DNA from: Cryobacterium levicorallinum
GTDB lineage: Bacteria; Actinomycetota; Actinomycetes; Actinomycetales; Microbacteriaceae
Direction: 5' to 3'
DNA length: 64,000 nucleotides
Assembly: GCF_004402405.1 (NCBI RefSeq)
Contig: NZ_SOFE01000023.1
Coordinates: 370,297 to 434,296, forward strand
Below, piece by piece: positions 9,880 to 20,231 of this stretch; position 1 is the stretch's first letter, and each line of letters opens with the position of its first letter. A program made the translations under genes and the position numbers. The notes beneath the pieces are model-generated. The model made no database searches. It was given only the letters and a program-made list of their open reading frames with translations, and was not told the origin of the DNA.

Positions 9880-10545
9880 ATGAGCCCGGACGCAAGAACA
9901 AACTCGGACCTGGATACCGCCTGGACGGTGCGGTGGATTCGGCGCAGCGCAGAGGTGTTGGCCGCCGAGCGCGCCGCGTTGAACACGCTCGATCGTGACA
10001 TCGGCGACGGCGATCACGGCGAAAACATGGATCGTGGTTTTCAGGCGGTCCTGCCCAAACTCGATGGTCTGGCTGACGATGCGACCCCGAGTACCGTACT
10101 CAAGTTACTCGCCACCACGCTCATCTCCACCGTCGGCGGAGCCGCCGGGCCACTGTACGGCACCGCGTTTCTGAAGGCCGCCGGCGCAACTGCTGCCGTG
10201 GGCACTCTCGACGGTATGGCGCTCGTCGCCCTCCTGACGGCGGCCAGGGACGGCATCGTCCTGCGCGGCAAAGCCGGGGCGGGGGACAAAACCATGATCG
10301 ACGCCTGGAGCCCGGCCGTCGATGCGGCCCAGGCCGCGCAGTCGGCGGGCGGGAGCGCACCGGCCGTGCTGACAGCGGCAGCGGATGCCGCAGCGCGGGG
10401 CGCCCAGGACACCGAACCGCTCGTGGCGCGGAAGGGCCGAGCGAGCTACCTCGGTGAGCGCGCGATTGGTCACCGGGATCCGGGCGCACAGTCGACGGCG
10501 CTCCTGCTACGCGCCGCCGTCGACGCGACCCGGGTGACGGAGTGA
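9880..10545 (+). CDS. dhaL: Dihydroxyacetone kinase ADP-binding subunit DhaL
   Basis: A 221-residue protein with the magnesium-binding signature of DhaL (D38, D43, D45 in LDRDIGDGDHG). DhaL keeps a bound ADP that is rephosphorylated by DhaM and passes the phosphate to dihydroxyacetone on DhaK. An AGAAGGAGG ribosome site precedes the ATG. The stop codon overlaps the GTG start of dhaM by 4 bp, which points to coupled translation. Confidence 0.96.
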   Translation: MSPDARTNSDLDTAWTVRWIRRSAEVLAAERAALNTLDRDIGDGDHGENMDRGFQAVLPKLDGLADDATPSTVLKLLATTLISTVGGAAGPLYGTAFLKAAGATAAVGTLDGMALVALLTAARDGIVLRGKAGAGDKTMIDAWSPAVDAAQAAQSAGGSAPAVLTAAADAAARGAQDTEPLVARKGRASYLGERAIGHRDPGAQSTALLLRAAVDATRVTE

Positions 10546-11255
10546 GCGTGCCGGCATCCGCTGACCGGGTTGGCCTGGTTTTCGTCTCGCACAGCGCGAA
10601 GATCGCGGCGGGACTGGTTGAACTGGCCCGTCAGATGGCACCGACCGTGCGACTCGTCGCTGCCGGTGGCACCGACGAGGGCACAATCGGAACGAGCTTC
10701 GATATGATCACGACGGCACTGGCCGAGGCGGAGGGTGGCGCCGGTGTGGTGATTTTGTGCGATCTTGGCTCGGCCATTCTGACCGCGGAAATGGCCCGCG
10801 ATTTTCTCGACCAGGCGAAGCAGGATCAGGTACAGATTGTGGATGCTCCGCTCGTCGAAGGTGGGGTTGCGGCGGCGGTCGCCGCGGAAATCGGGGGAGA
10901 TCTCAAGGCCGTCGTGGCAGCCGCGCGCTATGCACTTCAGCCGGCCCACGCGGGCGAGCCTAGTGCCGATGCCGGGACCGCAGATCCAGGCGAGGCTGGG
11001 GAGATCTCCCGCACTGTGATCTTGGTGAACAGGGACGGTCTGCACGCTCGTCCGGCGGCGGAATTCGTGAGCCTCGCGAGCACCTTCGCGGTGCCCCTCA
11101 CGGTGAACGGCACGGACGCGACGAGCCTGCTCAGCATTATGTCGCTCGGGCTGGCCCGGGGGAGTCGCGTGCATCTGGCCTCGACCGACCCCGCGGCCGG
11201 GCCCGCAATCAGCGCCCTCGCGGCCCTGCTGGAATCCGGATTCGGCGAGGCCTAG
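10542..11255 (+). CDS. dhaM: PTS-dependent dihydroxyacetone kinase phosphotransferase DhaM (EIIA-HPr fusion)
   Basis: A 237-residue two-domain protein. Residues 1-130 are a mannose-type EIIA domain with active H17 (FVSHSAK). After a linker, residues 156-237 are an HPr domain with active H168 (RDGLHARPA). Escherichia coli DhaM carries an additional enzyme I-like domain; it is absent here, so general enzyme I from elsewhere must phosphorylate this HPr domain. The GTG start overlaps dhaL. The enzyme draws phosphate from phosphoenolpyruvate rather than ATP. Confidence 0.94.
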   Translation: MSVPASADRVGLVFVSHSAKIAAGLVELARQMAPTVRLVAAGGTDEGTIGTSFDMITTALAEAEGGAGVVILCDLGSAILTAEMARDFLDQAKQDQVQIVDAPLVEGGVAAAVAAEIGGDLKAVVAAARYALQPAHAGEPSADAGTADPGEAGEISRTVILVNRDGLHARPAAEFVSLASTFAVPLTVNGTDATSLLSIMSLGLARGSRVHLASTDPAAGPAISALAALLESGFGEA

Positions 11256-11320
11256 CTCGGCCTGCACGTTTCTCCTACCAGCTGCGCGCCTTTTTGTCCA
11301 ATCGGGCGTATCGTAATGGC

Positions 11321-11542
11321 ATGATTCAGGACAGGAAAACCCCACGCGGTCCGGAACAGTGGGGTGCAACCGATTTCCGGTCGTGCCCGATCTGCGGTCA
11401 TGCGATGCGTGAACACACCATCGACCACTCGTCGCGAAACACGGTGGTCAATTGTCCGGTGCCCCACCCCGGGGCCTGGGATCGTGACGCGTTCGAACCG
11501 GTTAATGAATTCGGCATGGTCATGCACCATGCGCACGCCTGA
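11321..11542 (+). CDS. Small CxxC protein, function unknown
   Basis: A 73-residue protein from ATG 11321; a TTG 27 bp upstream is also in frame but less likely. It contains CPICGHAM, then a later cysteine and several histidines (REHTIDH, VPHPGAW, MHHAHA), so metal binding is plausible. There is no membrane segment or signal peptide. It lies 65 bp after dhaM on the same strand and could be co-transcribed, but nothing ties it to dihydroxyacetone metabolism. I do not recognise the family. Confidence 0.6.
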   Translation: MIQDRKTPRGPEQWGATDFRSCPICGHAMREHTIDHSSRNTVVNCPVPHPGAWDRDAFEPVNEFGMVMHHAHA

Positions 11543-11582
11543 TCCGCAATTCTGATTGCGCGGCCAGCTCGCTGTCACTGGC

Positions 11583-11894
11583 TCAGTGCCGGCGAACGGA
11601 TGCGGGAACTTCCGTTCCATCCGCCGTCAACGGTGAGCCAGCTGGTGCGCCCCATCCGGTCACCACCGGGACCACTCCGGCTTAGACCGCGTGGTTTTCG
11701 CCATCGTCGACGGTCTCGCTCGGTGCACCACTGCGCATCTTCATGCTCATCTCGGTGAGGGGTATGCGCAGCACGACGGTCGCTGCCAGTTCGCGGCGCG
11801 TCATCGGGCGCACTTCTTCATTTCGGCCGGGCATGAACCGTTCGGAGAGAACGAGCAGCTCAACGGCGAGGAATATTTGGTCAGCACCTAGGGA
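11583..11894 (-). pseudogene. C-terminal remnant of a PNPOx-like FMN-binding protein
   Basis: Read on the minus strand from about 11894, the frame gives a stretch (LSERFMPGRNEEVRP, then RRELAATVVLRIPLTEMS) that looks like the C-terminal half of pyridoxamine 5'-phosphate oxidase-like proteins of actinobacteria. It runs into an in-frame TAA at 11682-11684, where the family normally has a tryptophan (…VWAG…), then continues in the same frame (AGVVPVVTGWG) to a stop at 11583. The N-terminal half is missing. The fragment nearly abuts a decayed MocR fragment on the other strand. Family assignment is from memory of the consensus and should be tested by search. Confidence 0.6.
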
Positions 11895-11939
11895 GCGTCG
11901 ACGCGCGTGGCCGTTCTGCTGCACGGGGGAACCCTCGCG

Positions 11940-12375
11940 GCGCCAGCGCGACCGATGGTGGAAGCGGGTCAGCAGCATCCGCTTGATGTGCTGGATCTGA
12001 TACCGGGATACCCGTCGACCGGAAGCTTGTCGGGGCGGCCTTGGACGGCCGCGTGGCGCCTGGCCGCCGCGAGACCCATTCCATAGACCGAACCACCCCT
12101 GCAGGGCACCCTGGCCCTGCGCGCGGAAATCGCCGACCACCTGGGGCATGCCAGGGGAGTGCGGTGTGAGGCCGAGGACATCGCCGTCACGGCTGGCACG
12201 AGTGAAGCACTCGCTCTTGTGGTCCTGGCGCTGCGGGAACATCTGGAGTCCGGTGCAGGAAAGGATTCCGCTCGAGCACCGCCTCTGGCTCGCGGCAATT
12301 CATGTCTTGGGAGCGAAATTTCCCGCTCCCCTCCGCTGCCCGTCGATTCATGCTCGGTTGGCTCGATCCGTTGAT
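11940..12375 (+). pseudogene. Decayed MocR-family (GntR/aminotransferase) regulator
   Basis: The plus strand gives LDLIPGYPSTGSL, then an in-frame TAG at 12084, then TLALRAEIADHLGHARGV and EDIAVTAGTSEAL, the linker and aminotransferase core expected of MocR regulators. Near 12255 the similarity moves to another frame (LEHRLWLAAIHVLGAKF) and near 12340 it returns (LPVDS). The winged-helix domain and the C-terminal half are gone, and the sequence ends where the minus-strand gene at 12386 stops. A MocR regulator divergent from a PNPOx-like gene is a familiar arrangement, so both remnants probably come from one lost locus. Confidence 0.6.
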
Positions 12376-12385
12376 ATCAAGCGGT

Positions 12386-15016
12386 TCAACTTCGGATTGC
12401 AAAGTGGTTTCGGCTCCTCAAGCCTGTGGTGGCAGCGTAATTGAATGCTCGGCCGACCAGGCGATACAGGTACCACGCGGCGACGCCGATGGCTAGTGAC
12501 GAGATCGTTCCGAACCAGGGGGCACTGGCCTCCCAAGTCGGGTAGACGACCCAGTGGGTGAGGTAGATGAACAGGGATGCGCTGGCCAGTAGTCGAACGG
12601 CCGGAACGAGGGTGCGCGGCATTCGCAGCCGTTCCACCCAGATCAGCAACAGTATTCCGGCCACCACAACTGCTTCGCGTGCTGGATCCCCGAAAAATCC
12701 GATCGTGGCGACGATCGCCGCTGACGATGCCGCCACACGCTTCCAGTTATTGTCGGCCCGGGCGATGACCCAGCCGAGCACGAGAGACCACAGCACGGTG
12801 AACGGGGTGTATCTTTCAATTCCTTCTGCCTCGATGCCGACGAGTGCGAATCGGGTCGTGACGGCTGCCGCGAACAGGGTGATCGGGAACGTCCACGGGT
12901 GCCGTCGTTCGAGGCGGTCGATCGGGCGAATTAGGAACATTGCCGCAAAGCCGAGCATGGTCCAGACGGCGGCCTCGAGAAACCAGAATTGCCATTGCTC
13001 GTTCCACTTGCCGTCGCCGGGGACGAGGTGGTTGACCAGCAGCGCTGTGGTCCAGGTGTACTTGCCGGTGAGCACGGCGACGGCCCCTATCCACAGCGTG
13101 GCCGGAATCGCGATCTGGGCTGCGCTTCTGAGCAGGCGGCGAACGCGCGTGGCCCCCGCAACGTCGGCGAGCTGAAACCTGGCCAGGTTGTATCCGGCGA
13201 CGGCGAGCAGCAGGTGTGCGCCGCCCTGCACGGTGATCAGGTCGGCATGGGTGCCGACGATCAGCACGATTGCGAGTGCGCGGAGAACGGCGGGAGTCTC
13301 GACCCGGGGAAAGCGGACCTTCCACGCTCCGACTGTCGCCGCTCCACGCTTCGCCGTTTCGCCCACGGCCGTGCTGTCAGCCTGTGGGGGAGGGCCGTCG
13401 GCCGAGGACGCGAGGTTCCGGGCCGATTGTGCTGGCCAATCCCGCGGCAACGCGCCGAGGAGGTCCTCCAGCCGCAGGGCCACCTCGACGTAGCTCAACG
13501 AATCCCCGCCGAGCCCGGCGAAAGTGTCGTCGATGGTCGCGTCTGGGCGCCCAAGGAGAACGATGAAAAGGTTACGGATCATGTCGGAGGTTGCGACCTG
13601 CCCGGGGTTCGCTGCTGTCGACGCCTTCTGGGCGTCGATCATCTGGGCATAACGGACGAGCGAGGCAAGGTCGGGCTTGCCGCTGGCTGTGCGAGGAAAC
13701 TCGCTCACCGTGTAGACGTGTATAGCGTGCGTGGGGATTCCGAGTAGCACAGCGGTGCGGGTTCGTGCCCTGACGACGTACCGGGCCGCACGGATGAATA
13801 CGAGCAAGCGTTCTCCGGTGCTTGCCGTACGGGCTTCGATTCCTTCCTCGGCGAGGAGGCGTTGGACGGAATCGAGGTCGACCCGGAGCCCATACACCTT
13901 CACGAATCGGTTTAGCCGTCCGACGACCTCGAACATGCCGTCCTCGCGGTGCCGGGCGAGATCGCCGGTGCGAAGCTCGTGGACCGTGCGCCCCAATGCG
14001 AAGTCGGCCGGTGTCTCGGCGTAGCCGAGCATGACGTTGGGGCCTTCGTAGACGAGTTCGCCGACGTCCGCTCCCGCCTCGGCATCGATGCGCAGGTGAC
14101 CTCCAGGGATGGGGCGGCCGATGCTGCCGGCGGCGTGGTCGGCGAGTTCCGCGGGGACGTACGCCATCCGCGCAGTGGCCTCTGTCTGCCCGTACATCAC
14201 GAAGAATTCGAACCCGCGACGCTCACCGAGGCGTGCGAAGCGGCGCACCGCTTCTGGGGCGAGGCGGCCGCCGGCTTGGGTGAGGTAGCGGATGCTCGCT
14301 GGCAACCGATCCGTGAAATTGCCCGCCTCGAGAAGCTCGAAGGTGTAGGGCACGCCCGCGAAAGAAGTGATCCGATGCATCCCGGCCTCGTCCCAGAACG
14401 CCGCGTCGGCCACCGATCGCTCGGTGAGGACGACGCTCGCTCCCGACACGAGGTGGCTGTTCAGGACCGAGAGGCCGTAGCAGTAATGCATCGGCAGCGT
14501 GGTTGCTGCCCGGTCTGCAGGCGTGAGACGCAGGTACGCCGCAATGGCTTGTGCGTTGCTCAGCAGGTTTTGCCGGGACAACCGAACGAGCTTCGGCGAC
14601 CCGGTGGACCCGGAGGTGCTCACCAGCATGGCTAGGTCGTCGGAGAAGCTGTGCGTGGATCCAGGCCGCATCTCCCGCAGGGCCGGGCCGTCCCCGTCGC
14701 GGACGGCAATGACGTCAGGGTCGAACCGTTCAGCCAGTGACGCGCGATGAGTCCGTGATGCTTCATCGTTACCCGGTGCGACCAGAAGCACCGGGTGGCC
14801 ACCTTCCAGAGCTGCAAGGTAGGTAACGATCGGCTCGACGGCATTTGCTGCCTCCAGCATCACGAGTCGGCGGACACGACCAAGCTCGAGACGGCGTATG
14901 GCGACCATCCTGGCTAGCTGGGCGTAGCTGAGGTCTCCACTACCGGTGACGAATGCGACGTCGTCGTCTGAGCCATTAAGGAGGGTCAGTCGTGGTGCGG
15001 GCATAGTGTGGAGCAC
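12386..15016 (-). CDS. Adenylation-carrier-membrane acyltransferase fusion protein
   Basis: An 876-residue single-chain protein from GTG 15016 (an ATG at 15004 is the alternative). Residues 1-450 are an AMP-forming acyl/aminoacyl ligase: STSGSTGSPK at about 133-142, YGQTEA at 275-280, TGDL at 350-353 and PRTASGK at 441-447. Residues 475-525 are a carrier domain with the phosphopantetheine serine S506 in GGDSLSYVE. Residues 575-860 are a polytopic domain resembling acyltransferase 3, with RALAIVLIVGTH near its start. The order suggests activation of an acyl group, loading on the carrier and transfer to a membrane or extracellular acceptor. The substrate cannot be told. A predicted iron box sits at the promoter, and no biosynthetic partner genes are adjacent. 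Confidence 0.85.
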   Translation of the reverse strand: MLHTMPAPRLTLLNGSDDDVAFVTGSGDLSYAQLARMVAIRRLELGRVRRLVMLEAANAVEPIVTYLAALEGGHPVLLVAPGNDEASRTHRASLAERFDPDVIAVRDGDGPALREMRPGSTHSFSDDLAMLVSTSGSTGSPKLVRLSRQNLLSNAQAIAAYLRLTPADRAATTLPMHYCYGLSVLNSHLVSGASVVLTERSVADAAFWDEAGMHRITSFAGVPYTFELLEAGNFTDRLPASIRYLTQAGGRLAPEAVRRFARLGERRGFEFFVMYGQTEATARMAYVPAELADHAAGSIGRPIPGGHLRIDAEAGADVGELVYEGPNVMLGYAETPADFALGRTVHELRTGDLARHREDGMFEVVGRLNRFVKVYGLRVDLDSVQRLLAEEGIEARTASTGERLLVFIRAARYVVRARTRTAVLLGIPTHAIHVYTVSEFPRTASGKPDLASLVRYAQMIDAQKASTAANPGQVATSDMIRNLFIVLLGRPDATIDDTFAGLGGDSLSYVEVALRLEDLLGALPRDWPAQSARNLASSADGPPPQADSTAVGETAKRGAATVGAWKVRFPRVETPAVLRALAIVLIVGTHADLITVQGGAHLLLAVAGYNLARFQLADVAGATRVRRLLRSAAQIAIPATLWIGAVAVLTGKYTWTTALLVNHLVPGDGKWNEQWQFWFLEAAVWTMLGFAAMFLIRPIDRLERRHPWTFPITLFAAAVTTRFALVGIEAEGIERYTPFTVLWSLVLGWVIARADNNWKRVAASSAAIVATIGFFGDPAREAVVVAGILLLIWVERLRMPRTLVPAVRLLASASLFIYLTHWVVYPTWEASAPWFGTISSLAIGVAAWYLYRLVGRAFNYAATTGLRSRNHFAIRS

Positions 15017-15048
15017 GAGAATACTTTCGAACGGTGCGCAGGGGCTGG

Positions 15049-15067
15049 TTAGGTAAGGATACCCTAC
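15049..15067. promoter_or_regulatory. Predicted DtxR/IdeR-type iron box
   Basis: TTAGGTAAGGATACCCTAC matches the actinobacterial iron-box consensus TTAGGTTAGGCTAACCTAA at 15 of 19 positions and is partly palindromic. It lies 33 bp upstream of the GTG of the fusion gene and touches the putative -10 element, so a bound iron-loaded repressor would block transcription. The regulator itself is not in the window. Confidence 0.6.
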
Positions 15068-15094
15068 ATAGTAGGAAACCGCACAGACCGCGGA
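15068..15094 (-). promoter_or_regulatory. Putative promoter of the adenylation-acyltransferase gene
   Basis: On the minus strand TACTAT (plus positions 15068-15073) is a good -10 hexamer, with a weak TTCCGC -35 about 16 bp upstream. The predicted start would fall inside the iron box, a normal repressor position. Confidence 0.4.
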
Positions 15095-15308
15095 AGTTCA
15101 GCCCACCACTGAACCCGTGTCTACAAACGGGGGCCAGGCTAAAATCGTTGACCTCCAGCTGATGCGAACTTGCATCATACTGCGCATTCCTCTCCGTAAT
15201 CGCGGACGGTATGCGTCGATGGTGGTTGCTTGGAATAATGACTCCTATCGAGTCTGACTTGACATAATGTGCATTATCAGTCACATGCCCGAGAGTGGTC
15301 GAGAGTGG
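15095..15308. other. Intergenic stretch with a small palindrome and a tandem repeat
   Basis: No gene is visible in this AT-richer segment. It holds the inverted repeat ATAATG-TG-CATTAT at 15264-15277, next to a TTGACA at 15259-15264, and two copies of the decamer GAGAGTGGTS at 15291-15310. Either could be a regulator site, but no promoter with correct spacing could be built from them. Confidence 0.4.
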
Positions 15309-15338
15309 TGTCCGGCCCGCCGAACTGCGGGCCGGACA
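15309..15338 (-). terminator. Terminator-like hairpin after the UvrA-like gene
   Basis: TGTCCGGCCCGC and GCGGGCCGGACA form a perfect 12-bp stem with a 6-base loop, about 20 bp beyond the stop of the minus-strand ABC ATPase gene. There is no strong T tract, as is common in high-GC actinobacteria. Confidence 0.6.
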
Positions 15339-15357
15339 TCACTCCGGTAACGCCGGA

Positions 15358-17742
<2,385 letters not shown>

Positions 17743-17743
17743 G

Positions 17744-18508
17744 CTATTCGCCCGTAAACCCGATCGTTTCGCCCACGTAGCGGGTGTTGCCGACCGGAAC
17801 CGGCTCAACCGCAGCGGCTACGACCTCCGCCGCGAACTCGCTGACGTTGTACAAGCGACCGGCCGCTTCCTTGCGGGCGCTGAGGGCACCGGGGTTGGAC
17901 CGCTCGAGCAGTGTCGCCGTGATGGTGCCCTCGATCATGTCGCCGGAGACCACGACAAAGCCGATGCCGGATTCCTCAAGCTGGGGGATCACCGCGCGCA
18001 GGGCATCCTCACCGGCACGCTTGCTGCGAGCCACCTGCTCATACTCCGGCATGGTCGGCGTGGTTTTGATGAAGTGCGCCTGGTGGCTGGTGACGTACAC
18101 GACGCGGGAGTCATCGCCGAGCAGCGGGACCGCTTCGTTGAGCAGGTTCACCTGGGCATCGTGGTTCAACGTCATGGCGTAGTCGGCGGGCATGCCACTC
18201 TCCATGCCGCCCGAGGCGTTCATCACCAGAATATCGAGGCCGCCGAATTCGGTGCGAATGGTCTCGAACATCGCGGCGACCGAGGCCGGGTCGGTCAGGT
18301 CGGCACCGACCGTGATGGCCGTACCGCCGGCAGCGCGAATGGCGTCGGCGAGTTTATTCGCGCGTGCCTCCTTATTGCGGTAGTTAATGACGACCCTGGC
18401 GCCGGCTTCGGCGAAGTACCCGACAGTATCGGCACCGATACCGCGGGAGGAGCCGGTGACGAGTACACGCTTGCCCTCGAGTGATCCTGCTGCAAGTGGA
18501 TTGGTCAC
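17744..18508 (-). CDS. SDR family NAD(P)-dependent oxidoreductase
   Basis: A 254-residue protein from GTG 18508, chosen because AAAAGGAG lies 6 bp upstream; an in-frame ATG at 18529 is upstream of that site. The cofactor motif TGSSRGIGADT is near the N-terminus, followed by a Rossmann fold; the NAG-type motif reads VMNASGG. The usual SDR YxxxK appears as YEQVARSKRA, with tyrosine and lysine spaced differently, so catalytic competence is uncertain. The gene is translationally adjacent to the UvrA-like ATPase. Substrate unknown. Confidence 0.85.
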   Translation of the reverse strand: MTNPLAAGSLEGKRVLVTGSSRGIGADTVGYFAEAGARVVINYRNKEARANKLADAIRAAGGTAITVGADLTDPASVAAMFETIRTEFGGLDILVMNASGGMESGMPADYAMTLNHDAQVNLLNEAVPLLGDDSRVVYVTSHQAHFIKTTPTMPEYEQVARSKRAGEDALRAVIPQLEESGIGFVVVSGDMIEGTITATLLERSNPGALSARKEAAGRLYNVSEFAAEVVAAAVEPVPVGNTRYVGETIGFTGE

Positions 18509-18525
18509 GGGGGCTCCTTTTAGTT

Positions 18526-18563
18526 TCATGCACGCCGGTAGTCATGCACGTTAGTCATTCACG
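18526..18563. repeat. Three direct repeats upstream of the SDR/UvrA-like operon
   Basis: TCATGCACG at 18526-18534 and 18542-18550 and TCATTCACG at 18555-18563 repeat in the 5' region just upstream of the ribosome site. Spacings of 16 and 13 bp do not suit a single helix face exactly. They may be operator half-sites for an unlinked regulator. Confidence 0.45.
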
Positions 18564-18700
18564 TCGAATTTAGATGAGGCGGGCATCGACTGCCACACAC
18601 TCGCCTGTCGACCATATCAAGAAGCACCGGTCGCTCCCCCGGCGTGTTGTCGGTGGCACCTGCTAGTTTCAGAGGAAATGGATTGGGGAAAGTGGCACCC

Positions 18701-19186
18701 ATGGTCGACCTGACTGATTATCTCTGGATTCTGTGGCTCGTCTTCATTCTCGTCGCCGTAACGATCGAGCTCCTGAGCCTGGAATTCACCTTCCTGATGA
18801 TTTCCATCGGCAGCCTGGGCGGCCTGGCCGCCAATCTGCTCGGTCTGGAGTGGTGGCTGCAAATCGTCGTCGCCGCCGGCCTTTCGGTGCTGCTCCTGCT
18901 CACCATCCGGCCGTTCCTGCTGCGTGCCCTGCGCAGGGGCGGCGATCCGGCCTTGAGTAATATCGACGCCCTGATCGGCATGACCGGTCGCGTCGTCGCG
19001 ACGGTAACCCAGACCAGCGGGCTCGTCAAACTGGCCAATGGTGAAACCTGGACCGCGCGCCTGGTCGGACCGGCCGGTACCACCGACAACGGATCCGTTG
19101 ATCCCGGACAGGCGATCACCGTGCACCTCATCGAAGGCTCCACCGCCGTCGTCATCTCCGCCGAAAGGACCCAGAATCATGCTTGA
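18701..19186 (+). CDS. NfeD family protein
   Basis: A 161-residue membrane protein from ATG 18701. It has two to three N-terminal membrane helices and a C-terminal soluble beta-rich domain (about 95-160) of the NfeD OB-fold type, with GMTGRVV and GEVW-like segments (NGETWTARL). It overlaps the next gene, an SPFH protein, by 8 bp, a conserved pairing in which NfeD is thought to act together with the SPFH scaffold in membrane microdomains. It is the short form without the ClpP-like protease domain. Confidence 0.88.
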   Translation: MVDLTDYLWILWLVFILVAVTIELLSLEFTFLMISIGSLGGLAANLLGLEWWLQIVVAAGLSVLLLLTIRPFLLRALRRGGDPALSNIDALIGMTGRVVATVTQTSGLVKLANGETWTARLVGPAGTTDNGSVDPGQAITVHLIEGSTAVVISAERTQNHA

Positions 19187-20228
19187 CCCCGCAGCCTTCA
19201 TCGGACAGATCTTCGTGTTCGCCCTGCTCGCCGTTTTGGCGGTGTTCGTCATCGTCATTTTGTTGCGCGCCATTCGCATCATTCCGCAGGGCAACGCCGG
19301 CGTGGTCGAGCGCCTCGGGAAGTACCACAAGACCCTGCTGCCCGGTCTGAACCTGCTCGTGCCGTTCGTCGACCGGGTGCGTCCCCTCCTCGACATTCGC
19401 GAGCAAGTCGTGTCCTTTCCTCCGCAACCGGTCATCACCGAGGACAACCTCGTCGTCTCGATCGATACCGTCGTCTATTTTCAGGTGACGGATGCCCGGG
19501 CGGCCACCTATGAGATCAACAACTACCTCGGCGCGGTCGAGCAGCTCACCACGACCACCCTGCGTAACGTCGTCGGTGGCCTGAACCTCGAAGAGGCCCT
19601 CACCAGCCGGGACAATATCAACAGCCAGCTCCGCATCGTGCTCGACGAAGCCACCGGTAAGTGGGGCATTCGTGTCGGCCGAGTTGAACTCAAGGCCATT
19701 GAACCGCCGCACTCCATTCAGGACTCGATGGAAAAGCAGATGCGCGCCGAACGTGACCGCCGTGCGCTCATCCTCACCGCTGAGGGAACCAAACAGTCCG
19801 CGATCCTCACCGCCGAGGGCGCCCGCCAGGCGGCCATTCTCGAGGCCGAGGGCGACGCCAAGGCTGCCGTCCTGCGCGCCCAGGGTGAGGCCGAAGCGAT
19901 CACGACCGTATTCAAGGCCATCCACGATGGCGACCCCGACCCCAAGCTGCTGGCGTACCAATACCTGTTGACCCTGCCTAAGCTCGCCGAGGGAAGCGCC
20001 AACAAGCTCTGGATCGTTCCGAGTGAACTCACCGAGGCGATGAAGGGAATCGGCAGCGCGTTCGGTGCTCAACAAGGCGGTGCTCAACAAGGCGGTGCTC
20101 AACACAGCGGTCCCCCACAAAACGGCGCACAACAAAACGGTGCCCAGACTGCTGGTGCGAACCCGGCGGATGCTTCCGGCGCGGCGGCACCGGCAGCATC
20201 CGCTCCCCCGGTTTCGCCGCAGGGCTAG
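19179..20228 (+). CDS. SPFH (stomatin/prohibitin) domain protein
   Basis: A 349-residue protein with an N-terminal membrane helix (about 8-28), an SPFH domain (about 30-200, beginning IPQGNAGVVERLGKY) and a coiled Ala/Glu-rich segment with the repeated motif AEG.(K/R)Q(S/A)AIL. The C-terminal 55 residues are low complexity with GAQQG repeats. It assembles membrane scaffolds and is encoded with NfeD, with which it overlaps. The start ATG follows GAAAGGAC. Confidence 0.93.
   Translation: MLDPAAFIGQIFVFALLAVLAVFVIVILLRAIRIIPQGNAGVVERLGKYHKTLLPGLNLLVPFVDRVRPLLDIREQVVSFPPQPVITEDNLVVSIDTVVYFQVTDARAATYEINNYLGAVEQLTTTTLRNVVGGLNLEEALTSRDNINSQLRIVLDEATGKWGIRVGRVELKAIEPPHSIQDSMEKQMRAERDRRALILTAEGTKQSAILTAEGARQAAILEAEGDAKAAVLRAQGEAEAITTVFKAIHDGDPDPKLLAYQYLLTLPKLAEGSANKLWIVPSELTEAMKGIGSAFGAQQGGAQQGGAQHSGPPQNGAQQNGAQTAGANPADASGAAAPAASAPPVSPQG
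20064..20108 (+). repeat. 15-bp tandem repeat in the SPFH gene
   Basis: Two perfect copies of GGTGCTCAACAAGGC and a third degenerate copy encode GAQQG repeats in the disordered tail. Because the unit is a multiple of three, copy-number change would alter tail length without frameshift. Confidence 0.85.
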
Positions 20229-20231
20229 CCG

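Noticed and set aside
15259-15287. A sigma-70-type promoter beginning TTGACA in the intergenic region
   Set aside because: No -10 hexamer stands 16-18 bp downstream, and no gene reads from it in that direction.
18644-18700. A longer start for the NfeD protein
   Set aside because: The extra 19 residues come from a TTG with no similarity to the family; the ATG at 18701 gives the conserved beginning.
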